DNA of 32,476 nucleotides from Muribaculaceae bacterium (lineage in GTDB: Bacteria > Bacteroidota > Bacteroidia > Bacteroidales > Muribaculaceae). The DNA lies in assembly GCA_009775375.1 (NCBI GenBank), contig VSPO01000026.1:1-32476 (forward strand), written 5' to 3'. Shown one piece after another: positions 26,547 to 32,476 of the stretch. How positions within the stretch are numbered: the first letter of the stretch is position 1; every line of letters begins with the position of its first letter. The notes under the pieces were generated by a model. The model was not told the origin of the DNA. It made no database searches and saw only the letters and a program-made list of their open reading frames with translations. Position numbers and translations under genes: made by a program.

Positions 26547-28642
26547 GCCGATCGGCCAAGCTCTTGGTTGGGCCGAATCTTCTTGCCGTAGCCGAAATTG
26601 AAAGAGGCGTTGACGGATACGCTCGCGTGATAGCCTGTTCCCCACGTGGTTGATTCCTTGTCATACCATTCGGAGACGAGATTCATGCTTCCCGCCTTCC
26701 AGGAAGTGCGGAAAAAGTTGTTGACGTTGAGCCCCAGAGACCATTGGCCCTTGTGCCAGGAGGCACCGACCGAGTAGGCCGAAGGCGTCTTCACTTTGCA
26801 ATCGGAGTAGGAAGTGAGTTGCTCCGACGGCGTAGAATACTCTCCCCTTATCCTGAAGCTACCCAACATAGCGACTGCCGACAGAGAACCTCTGAACGCG
26901 TTGAGATGGCGATAGTGGGTGCGTGTGGAGAACTGGCTCCATATCCCCGCGCTCCCTCTGAGTGCGAGCTTGCCGTCGAATAAATTCATGGCGGCCACCA
27001 TCCGGGCGTCGACCGACTGGATCATCCCCATCGTCTTGCTTTTCTTGAGCACACCCTCCTCATATGGAGTGTAGGTCTGGAGCGCACGGTCAAACCATCT
27101 TGTGAGATTGACATAGGGCGATAACGAGATTTTTTGGTTAGGCATCCAGTTCCATGACACGCCCGAGCTTATCCTTTTCTCATTTTTAAGGTCGGGATTT
27201 CCTGCCGCATATATCCATTCGTCGCGTCGGAGAACCACGGGAGTGAATTCTCCAAACGAAGATCCCCCCATTCTGTAGGCGAGAAATGTCGTGAGATTGC
27301 TTTTCCCTAAGTTGAAGCTTGCGCTGAGTTCCAGCATGGGCATAGCCTCCGTATGGCTCTCTTCCACCCCATCGCCTGATCTCGTCTTGAAATTGCTGAT
27401 CTCCGTTCCGGCCTCGGCATAAAGGTTGACGAACGATTTCGTAAGATAGTATCTCAACGTGGCCATTCCTCCGGGAGAATGATAGCGAGTCTTTCCAGTG
27501 CCCTGGAAATAGTCGACGTTGCTTGCGACATCAATATATGTCAGCATGGCCGACATTGTGTGGCTCCTGCTGAACTTTTTATTCACGATTCCCGTCACGA
27601 CAGTCTTGAATATATCCTCTCTCGCACGGTTGCTGATGGCCAGGTCCGCGGTGGAGTAGGATTGCAGTGTATTGTTGTGGCTGTAGTCAAAGAAAGTCAT
27701 AAAATTCAATGAGAAGCTTTTGGGGAGATAGATATAATACATCGCCGTCCAGTTGACGTTGCCGGATCTTTTTGTATAGTCGGAAAAGAATGTGGCCGGA
27801 ATCTCTGATGAGACTGGATTCATTACGCTTCCCCCCATCCGCGTGCGCGGAACGCGGTCGTAGGCATATCCGAGGGTCTGGTACATTATGAAGCGTCGTC
27901 CCGAATATGTCAGTTTGGCCGAGACGGGCACGCTCCATTTCCTGTAGTCATACGTCTCTGTTTCCGTTATTCTACGTTCCTCGTAAGGCGGGGCGACCGA
28001 GCTGACCGGATTTCCGCGTCGCAATGTCTCCACAGTGGATGACCCGCCATGCTTAAGGTTCTGGTTAGTCATGCCGGCATAGACAGAATACGTCAATCTT
28101 CCCATGGAAAGATAGTTGAAGATGCCCCCCTCATTGTAGTTGCAGTTGAGGAATTTGTCATTGACCGAAATCTTGGAGAATCCGCCCCCTTTATGCAACA
28201 CGAAATTCAAGACATACGCACTCCCCTGAAATATTGGGTCTGATGGATGGTCGATAAGATCCACGTATCTTATCATCGATGGCAGCAACCCCTTGATTTC
28301 CTCTGAGGTCGCCGCAATGCCGTTGATAAACAATGCGCAATTCGAGCCATTTGCCATCGTCACAGTCAGATTCTCCTCGTTGACGTTCAGCATAGAGACA
28401 TTCATGTTGGAAATCACCTCGATAATATTAGAAGCGAGCTTTTTCTGCTTTGGCAATGGCGTCAATCGGTAAGAACCCGGGGAGGTCATCTTTATGGTTC
28501 CGGCGGTCACAGTCACCTCATCAAGGGCGGTGGTTTTCTGTTGCTCGGCAGTGATAGAATCGCCGTCAAAAGCAGGAATGGCCCATATGCAGGAATAAGG
28601 CAACGCCAACAGGACAAAAATCAATATCAATGTCTTTTTCAT
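26519..28642 (-). CDS. TonB-dependent-receptor-like outer membrane beta-barrel protein
   Basis: A 707-residue outer membrane protein. The signal peptide is MKKTLILIFVLLALPYSCIWA (cleavage after about residue 21). A TonB-box-like ALDEVTVTAG at about 39-48 is followed by a plug-like domain to about 160 (FINGIAATSEEIKGL; MIRYVDLIDHPSDP; YVLNFVLHKGG). The rest alternates short amphipathic strands typical of the OMP_b-brl_3 group, ending near SVNASFNFGYGKK. It lacks the carboxypeptidase-like N-terminal domain of SusC proteins. Base composition matches the housekeeping genes to its left, not the AT-rich peptide locus to its right, although it lies on the same strand 150 bases downstream of the maturase. 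The ligand is unknown; a link to peptide export or uptake is only positional. Confidence 0.82.
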   Translation of the reverse strand: MKKTLILIFVLLALPYSCIWAIPAFDGDSITAEQQKTTALDEVTVTAGTIKMTSPGSYRLTPLPKQKKLASNIIEVISNMNVSMLNVNEENLTVTMANGSNCALFINGIAATSEEIKGLLPSMIRYVDLIDHPSDPIFQGSAYVLNFVLHKGGGFSKISVNDKFLNCNYNEGGIFNYLSMGRLTYSVYAGMTNQNLKHGGSSTVETLRRGNPVSSVAPPYEERRITETETYDYRKWSVPVSAKLTYSGRRFIMYQTLGYAYDRVPRTRMGGSVMNPVSSEIPATFFSDYTKRSGNVNWTAMYYIYLPKSFSLNFMTFFDYSHNNTLQSYSTADLAISNRAREDIFKTVVTGIVNKKFSRSHTMSAMLTYIDVASNVDYFQGTGKTRYHSPGGMATLRYYLTKSFVNLYAEAGTEISNFKTRSGDGVEESHTEAMPMLELSASFNLGKSNLTTFLAYRMGGSSFGEFTPVVLRRDEWIYAAGNPDLKNEKRISSGVSWNWMPNQKISLSPYVNLTRWFDRALQTYTPYEEGVLKKSKTMGMIQSVDARMVAAMNLFDGKLALRGSAGIWSQFSTRTHYRHLNAFRGSLSAVAMLGSFRIRGEYSTPSEQLTSYSDCKVKTPSAYSVGASWHKGQWSLGLNVNNFFRTSWKAGSMNLVSEWYDKESTTWGTGYHASVSVNASFNFGYGKKIRPNQELGRSAYGNSAILE

Positions 28643-28794
28643 GATGCTCAGGGTTTAGATTGATTATTAATTTTAAAGTAAATTTAGTTTTTAATTTTTG
28701 ATAACATAATTTAAATATTTAATACAATTTAACATCAATATAACTCAATTTGTAAAAAAATAAAGCTAATTTAACAATTAAGCCGTATTGGAGG
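28643..28794. other. AT-rich intergenic gap marking a composition boundary
   Basis: This 152-base gap between the maturase stop and the outer-membrane protein start is extremely rich in A and T, with runs such as TTTAAATATTTAATAC. No reading frame and no perfect TAnnTTTG box were found on the - strand, though AT-rich -7-like sequences abound. The promoter of the outer-membrane gene must lie here or further upstream. Confidence 0.5.
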
Positions 28795-30270
28795 TTATAC
28801 AATGTCGTAAATATGCTTTGGAGCCAATGAACATCTTAAATCTGGGAAATCCCAATTCTCTTCCCCATATGCTTTCAATACATCCGGGAAGCATTTATTT
28901 GGAAATTTCCGACATTTGTCGTATATGATACAAGAAGAACAAGGGCTTTGAGGTTGCACCATTTCCTTTGGGAACAATGCAAGATTAGAGGCTTTTTCAC
29001 CTTGCCAAATCTCTTTGAGAGAATTTTTCTTGATATTGCCAACAAGAAAACGTGGGTTCCAATATAATTGCTCACATATGGTGACATCTCCGTCTGGGAG
29101 TACAATAAGATGGGTGACATTAGCAGAACAAAGCGCACCGGGGAAGTCAGGAGATCCGGTGGAAGTTGTGCAATATTGTTCAGCTTTGCCCTTGTCAAAG
29201 CTAATCACGAATTTATTGGAAGATACATGCTTATCATACCATTCATCAATTTGTTTAATAATCCCACTGTCCACCTTCCATTCATTGTATGATTTTAAAG
29301 AATAAAGTGATGGGAATCCGATTCTTATTGTCCATCTCTCCACTGTTTCCAAAGATGAAATATATTCTCTCATACTTTCAAGATTTTCAATTGTAGCAGT
29401 CTTCTTAGTTAGGACAGTGGCAATTTGTAGACGTAATCTGCTTTGGTCTATCAACTTAATTCTCTGTTTTATTCGACCCAAGTATGCTTCCTTGACTTTT
29501 AATGTTTCATTCAATATGCATGGATCAAGCGTATCAAGTGAGACTTGAATCATAATAGGTGGATATCTGTTTAGCGTTTCCATTATGTCTTCCGTGATAG
29601 GCATCTTTGTGGAGATCATGGATGGCCATAAGTCATAAGCCAGCAGCAACCGAAGAATCTCTTTCCATTCGGGATGAAGAAAGAATTCACCTCCTGAAAG
29701 GAATATATCTCTGATTCCAGTATTCTTCGCATCATTTATGAAACGCTCTATCTGCTCAATGTCAAGCCATCTATCACAATGATTCTTCTGTGCATAACAA
29801 TAGACACAATCAGTAACACAGCGATCTGTGACCACCCATACCAAACCTATAGGAGCTGCGAAAATGCGTCTTGATTTCGTATCTATTGGAGGTTTACATC
29901 TGAAATCTTCCGCCTTATATGTCGCAATATCACCAATATCTTCAACATCATTTACTTCAACAAGCAATTTTGGAGGGAAGTTGCTTGTTGCTCCGTTTAC
30001 GGTGGTTGAGAAAGGTTGCTCCTCATTCAAGAATGAATCGACTAGGATTTTGGCATGCTCATAATCAGTTTGTAAGAAATCTTTGCATATTTGATAGGCA
30101 TTCTCAATTTCGATTGGTTTGCAAAAATGAGCTAAGAGCATTGCGTAGACAGGATGCACACGTGAAACCCATCCTTCAATACATGGATCTGAAGAGCGAG
30201 CCTTTTTATCATATATAATCGTGCGATGTATATCATTCCTGAAATAATATGAAGAATTCAGACGTATCAT
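28795..30270 (-). CDS. Radical SAM/SPASM peptide maturase
   Basis: Iron-sulfur enzyme expected to install a radical-dependent crosslink or similar modification in a ribosomal peptide. Residues about 1-85 (GWVSRVHPVYAMLLAHF..., a winged-helix-like stretch) resemble the PqqD-type precursor-recognition element. The radical SAM core has C151-x3-C155-x2-C158 and LSGGEF at 191-196. The C-terminal SPASM domain has seven cysteines at 381, 399, 444, 447, 453, 460 and 480, enough for two auxiliary clusters; GDVTIC and CSSCIIYDKC are the recognisable parts. It has 491 aa. It begins 73 bases after a GG-leader precursor gene on the same strand. Composition is AT-rich (one 60-base sample at 29401 has 22 G+C, against 39 at 9601), suggesting transfer. 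The exact chemistry and subfamily (I think of the GG-Bacteroidales maturases) are not proven. Confidence 0.88.
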   Translation of the reverse strand: MIRLNSSYYFRNDIHRTIIYDKKARSSDPCIEGWVSRVHPVYAMLLAHFCKPIEIENAYQICKDFLQTDYEHAKILVDSFLNEEQPFSTTVNGATSNFPPKLLVEVNDVEDIGDIATYKAEDFRCKPPIDTKSRRIFAAPIGLVWVVTDRCVTDCVYCYAQKNHCDRWLDIEQIERFINDAKNTGIRDIFLSGGEFFLHPEWKEILRLLLAYDLWPSMISTKMPITEDIMETLNRYPPIMIQVSLDTLDPCILNETLKVKEAYLGRIKQRIKLIDQSRLRLQIATVLTKKTATIENLESMREYISSLETVERWTIRIGFPSLYSLKSYNEWKVDSGIIKQIDEWYDKHVSSNKFVISFDKGKAEQYCTTSTGSPDFPGALCSANVTHLIVLPDGDVTICEQLYWNPRFLVGNIKKNSLKEIWQGEKASNLALFPKEMVQPQSPCSSCIIYDKCRKFPNKCFPDVLKAYGEENWDFPDLRCSLAPKHIYDIV

Positions 30271-30291
30271 AAGACAGAAGTGTTAGTGGAA

Positions 30292-30318
30292 GGGAAGGCA
30301 TGTTAAACATGCCTTCCC
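30292..30318 (-). promoter_or_regulatory. Perfect hairpin between precursor and maturase genes
   Basis: GGGAAGGCATGT (30292-30303) is the exact reverse complement of ACATGCCTTCCC (30307-30318), leaving a three-base loop. The hairpin begins 25 bases after the precursor stop. On the - strand it is followed by TTCCACTAACA, not a T tract, so I read it as a processing, attenuation or 3' stabilising stem that would set precursor above maturase, rather than a full terminator. Confidence 0.75.
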
Positions 30319-30343
30319 AGATTGAGTTGGGGGATGAGGAACA

Positions 30344-30571
30344 TTACTCCGGATTCGGAATTGGATCCACTGGGTCAGGGATTGGCGGCGTTGAAGGCAG
30401 CACTGCCAACGAATCACATGTGGTACGGCTTGCACATGCACTAAAAGTTGCAGAGGATGCCGGACAAGCATACGATTTACATCCGGAATTATCGGCTCCT
30501 CCTCCTCTGATTTCAGCAACCTCCTCCATTTTGAGCACCTCAAAGGGCATCATTTCTGAAAAAGTTTTCAT
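30344..30571 (-). CDS. RiPP precursor peptide with GG-type leader
   Basis: A 75-residue peptide. The leader MKTFSEMMPFEVLKMEEVAE ends in IRGGG at 21-25, the usual double-glycine cleavage form. The presumed core carries four cysteines (31, 36, 46, 52) in a Ser/Ala/Thr-rich stretch (CKSYACPASSATFSAC at 31-46). It ends in a Pro-rich tail (59-74) with repeated P-x-P steps. I chose ATG 30571; an ATG at 30634 in frame would add 21 residues with no leader character. Immediate neighbours are the radical SAM maturase downstream and a hairpin between the two. It resembles the GG-Bacteroidales natural product precursors, but lacks their common glycine-rich core, so it may be a distinct type. The mature product and activity are unknown. 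Confidence 0.8.
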   Translation of the reverse strand: MKTFSEMMPFEVLKMEEVAEIRGGGADNSGCKSYACPASSATFSACASRTTCDSLAVLPSTPPIPDPVDPIPNPE

Positions 30572-30610
30572 GAGCTTGAAATTTAAATTGTTAATACTGT
30601 GAGTATACTT

Positions 30611-30657
30611 CTTGTTTGGTTCGGCACATGGCAAAACCTATGCCAAACCAAAACAAG
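30611..30657 (-). promoter_or_regulatory. Long imperfect inverted repeat upstream of the precursor
   Basis: CTTGTTTGGTTCGGCA (30611-30626) and TGCCAAACCAAAACAAG (30641-30657) pair with one bulge and one mismatch over about 16 bases, around a 14-base loop. It lies 40-86 bases before the precursor ATG. It may be a regulatory RNA hairpin in the leader or an operator. No T tract follows on either strand. Confidence 0.6.
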
Positions 30658-30725
30658 ATTCACACACTCAATAATTTGGGAAATGGATTACTATTTTTTT
30701 TAATTGAATTGATGATCATTTTTTT

Positions 30726-30739
30726 GATATACGTATATC
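30726..30739. promoter_or_regulatory. 14-bp perfect palindrome
   Basis: GATATACGTATATC is a perfect palindrome in the gap between the secreted protein gene and the precursor gene, flanked by T-rich DNA. It is a reasonable candidate operator for a dimeric regulator, but a palindrome of this AT-rich kind can arise by chance. Confidence 0.35.
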
Positions 30740-30831
30740 TCAACCTTGGAGTGAGATTTCTCCACTGGGTCTGATTGACCGGATTATAATGTTAAAACAT
30801 CTATGCATTAAAATCGAATTACACTCCTACC

Positions 30832-31263
30832 TCAATGTAATAACGGCAATGAAACATATCCTGTAAGTAACATATACTCGGTATGTATATTTATCTTGAA
30901 CTGACCAGAAAGAATAATGATATGATTCAGGAATGAGTCAACATCCAAATTCCAAGCAATACAATTCCCTCCATCTTCAACATTAATCACATCAAAATAG
31001 ATATCGTTTGCTGAGATTAATCTACCATTAATTGTCACTCCGTGTTCCCTGCTTACTTCACAAATATGAGGTCGAGGAGGCATACGTCGTCCTTTTGAAG
31101 GATTATATATATGATTTTCATCTGAGGAATCAGATTCCATAGAATCTGATCCTTCTTCAGTAGATTCACTTACATATATCATGATGCTGCCATCCTCTTT
31201 ATCCGAAGAGTGGATCTCAAAGATTGTAAGGAATGAAACCAATAAAATAAGAAATGCTTTCAT
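30832..31263 (-). CDS. Small secreted protein, DUF3244-like
   Basis: A 143-residue protein with a clear signal peptide (MKAFLILLVSFLTIFEIHS, cleavage near 19). A Ser/Glu/Asp-rich segment (about 35-52) is followed by the pattern GRRMPPRPHICEVS, a beta-rich stretch (NGRLISANDIYFDVINVEDG) and an ending TGYVSLPLL. This recalls small Bacteroidetes exported proteins of the DUF3244 sort, with a beta-sandwich ending in a Tyr-x-Gly strand; I hold this only moderately. It is not obviously related to the RiPP chemistry, yet it lies in the same orientation between a regulator and the precursor and shares the AT-rich composition. It could be an immunity, binding or unrelated passenger protein. It is preceded by a good -7 box and four tandem repeats. 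Confidence 0.65.
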   Translation of the reverse strand: MKAFLILLVSFLTIFEIHSSDKEDGSIMIYVSESTEEGSDSMESDSSDENHIYNPSKGRRMPPRPHICEVSREHGVTINGRLISANDIYFDVINVEDGGNCIAWNLDVDSFLNHIIILSGQFKINIHTEYMLLTGYVSLPLLH

Positions 31264-31288
31264 ATACGATCATAAATGGTTATTTCTG

Positions 31289-31296
31289 CAAAGTTA
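31289..31296 (-). promoter_or_regulatory. Bacteroidetes -7 box of the secreted-protein gene
   Basis: On the - strand this reads TAACTTTG, a perfect TAnnTTTG. It sits 26 bases before the ATG at 31263, so the leader would be about 20 bases. The nearest TTG (31321-31323 read on the - strand) is 24 bases away, longer than the usual 19-21, which fits a promoter that needs an activator. The tandem repeats begin just beyond it. Confidence 0.65.
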
Positions 31297-31326
31297 CTCT
31301 GCAATGGCACTATATTAAAGCAAATC

Positions 31327-31370
31327 TGTGCGAAAATTGTGCGAAAATTGTGCGAAAATTGTGCGAAAAT
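31327..31370. repeat. Four perfect tandem 11-bp repeats, candidate activator site
   Basis: TGTGCGAAAAT occurs four times head to tail without a mismatch (31327-31337, 31338-31348, 31349-31359, 31360-31370). The last copy also takes part in an inverted repeat, GCGAA at 31363-31367 with TTCGC at 31375-31379. The 11-bp period matches one DNA turn, so proteins bound to each unit would lie on one face. The array lies about 45-90 bases upstream of the inferred start of the secreted-protein transcript. Confidence 0.85.
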
Positions 31371-31406
31371 ATTATTCGCGCTGCTCTATTACAGTAATAA
31401 ATTCCT

Positions 31407-32366
31407 TTACAACAATGAAATAATCCTATCCAGATATACCGTCATCCTTTTTCTTCCCATTAGCTTGCTACAAAGCAAGCTGCGATAATATGATACAGTG
31501 CCTTTTGCTTTTGAATACAAATACTCCATATCTCTAGATCGTATCCCACATTTGATTAGAAGCGCAAGATGAAAATCCCGTTGGTCATAAGAACCCATAA
31601 GAAGTTTAAGGCGTTCAACAAATTTTGGCGAGACTTGCAACACCACTGCTAAAATCTCAGCCCAGATTTCGTCGTCATCTCGTATTATACCTTGTTTTTC
31701 TATGATTCTTTGCAGTCTGCCATATACCTCTGAATTCGTTATTTCCTCAGGCAATACATAGTTAAAATTTTCATCGTTCAACCTTTTGATAATTGCCCCA
31801 CGAAATGCTTCATATGCTTCCTGTCTTTTCCTTTCTTTTAACAATAACTCCCCCTCTCCATCCTGCCACGCTCGCACACATTCGTTAATGTTAGGAAGCT
31901 TAATGCAATTGTCAAGTTCTCTATGCTCGTCATAATTATTATCAATATCTTCTTCATTAATAGGATTCCCAGGAAGTTCGCTTAACCTGGATTTTCCTTT
32001 TGAAGAGAAAATTTTGTCAAAAATTATTTCTAGAGATCCTTTTCTTGTCAGCAACCAGACCACAAATGCTGAAAAAATCACTATCAGAATAAATCCCGTC
32101 TCCAAATTAATTAGCTTGCTGCGAAAATTTCCAGTATTCTCTTTATTTTGAAGATGTGCTTCATAAATATCGGCTGCATGTTGTGCTGCTATGCCATCGG
32201 CTTCATATTGATTAAGATGATATTCTACGGCATTATTATAATACTTGATGAACAATTCCAAAGAATCCTGTGGTATGAATTTTCTCAAAGAAGGCATGAG
32301 CATATTGGCAAAACCGATTTTTCGGTTAAGATCATCTTTCCCAAAAGCGAGGCGGTGTGCATACAT
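31407..32366 (-). CDS. TPR/transmembrane/HTH regulator, probably 5'-truncated
   Basis: A 319-residue protein with a helical TPR-like N-terminus (about 1-85), one transmembrane helix (about 91-107, GFILIVIFSAFVVWLL), a charged cytoplasmic linker, and a C-terminal helix-turn-helix block. In this block WAEILAVVLQVSPKFVERL leads into DFHLALLIKCGIRSRDMEYL and GTVSYYRSLLCSKLMG. The last part matches the DNA-binding end of Bacteroidales TPR-type membrane regulators, in which the periplasmic TPR part is usually 250-350 residues with a signal peptide. Here it is only about 85. In the same frame upstream there are 14 sense codons (ILIYLKAG...) that continue the TPR sense, then two TAG codons (32409-32414). 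I think the 5' part was lost or mutated, so this may be a pseudogene; a short functional start at ATG 32366 is the alternative. Confidence 0.55.
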   Translation of the reverse strand: MYAHRLAFGKDDLNRKIGFANMLMPSLRKFIPQDSLELFIKYYNNAVEYHLNQYEADGIAAQHAADIYEAHLQNKENTGNFRSKLINLETGFILIVIFSAFVVWLLTRKGSLEIIFDKIFSSKGKSRLSELPGNPINEEDIDNNYDEHRELDNCIKLPNINECVRAWQDGEGELLLKERKRQEAYEAFRGAIIKRLNDENFNYVLPEEITNSEVYGRLQRIIEKQGIIRDDDEIWAEILAVVLQVSPKFVERLKLLMGSYDQRDFHLALLIKCGIRSRDMEYLYSKAKGTVSYYRSLLCSKLMGRKRMTVYLDRIISLL

Positions 32367-32476
32367 GTATGCAGTATCTTGTATACCAGCCTTTAAATAA
32401 ATAAGTATCTACTAAAAATTAATGTACATATGTTGGCACGGTTTTTGCATAATACCAAGGTAAGATACAGTTATGA
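32367..32476. other. Right-edge region with possible decayed 5' part of the regulator
   Basis: No intact start or signal peptide for the regulator is visible on the - strand. The frame of the regulator stays open only to 32408 and then meets two consecutive TAG codons. Other frames hold short open stretches such as YYAKTVPTYVH that could be remnants, but they are too short to judge. The window ends here. Confidence 0.35.

Noticed and set aside
30300..30602. A 100-residue + strand frame overlapping the precursor peptide
   Set aside because: It is antisense to the GG-leader peptide, contains no known motif and begins inside the hairpin; the - strand frame has leader, core and neighbours that fit.
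31122..31160. Inverted repeat ATCAGATTC...GAATCTGAT inside the secreted-protein gene
   Set aside because: It lies in a run of Ser/Glu/Asp codons, where such symmetry arises easily, and has no position suggesting a terminator or operator.
31327..31370. Tandem 11-bp repeats as plasmid or phage replication iterons
   Set aside because: No replication initiator gene or DnaA-box cluster is nearby; the array sits directly upstream of a promoter box, so a regulatory reading is preferred.
31276..31488. A 70-residue + strand frame through the tandem repeats
   Set aside because: Most of it is the translation of the 11-bp repeat and of the antisense of the regulator 3' end; no start context or homology was seen.

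Overview
The window looks like a Bacteroidales chromosome, plausibly Muribaculaceae (an inference from family resemblance; no search was run). The support is a Bacteroidetes-type promoter (TTG, 20-base spacer, TACCTTTG) in front of rnpA, several protein families typical of the phylum (a DUF4294-like protein, a signal peptidase I with a large insert, a PASTA-tailed PBP, viroplasmin-RNase H1, TPR/membrane/HTH regulators) and the local gene order.

Bases 1-26546 are housekeeping DNA of moderately high G+C, with every gene on the + strand. First come rnpA, yidD, a TatD-family hydrolase, dapB, lepB, a WbqC-like gene and a DUF4294-like secreted protein. A nearly complete division and cell wall cluster follows: rsmH, an ftsL-like gene, ftsI, murE, mraY, murD, ftsW, murG, murC, ftsQ, ftsA and ftsZ. 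It is tightly packed, with several ATGA overlaps. mraZ is absent from its usual first position. Together these genes make the lipid-linked peptidoglycan precursor, flip and polymerise it, and build the FtsZ ring. Next are an RlmL-like rRNA methyltransferase with a repetitive charged tail, a multi-pass membrane protein, pdxB, a hybrid-binding RNase H1 and queG.

From 26519 to the right end all genes are on the - strand. The first is an outer-membrane beta-barrel protein with host-like composition; its 3' end overlaps queG by 28 bases. At about 28,650 the DNA turns clearly AT-rich and stays so to the window edge. This stretch reads as an acquired peptide natural-product (RiPP) locus. In transcription order it holds a TPR/transmembrane/HTH regulator that looks truncated at its 5' end, four perfect tandem 11-bp repeats just upstream of a TAACTTTG -7 box, a small secreted protein, a GG-leader precursor peptide with four Cys and a Pro-rich tail, a perfect 12-bp hairpin, and a radical SAM/SPASM maturase with an N-terminal PqqD-like region. 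No leader peptidase or exporter is visible. This locus is the most interesting part of the window.

I saw no tRNA, rRNA, CRISPR array, insertion sequence or integrase.
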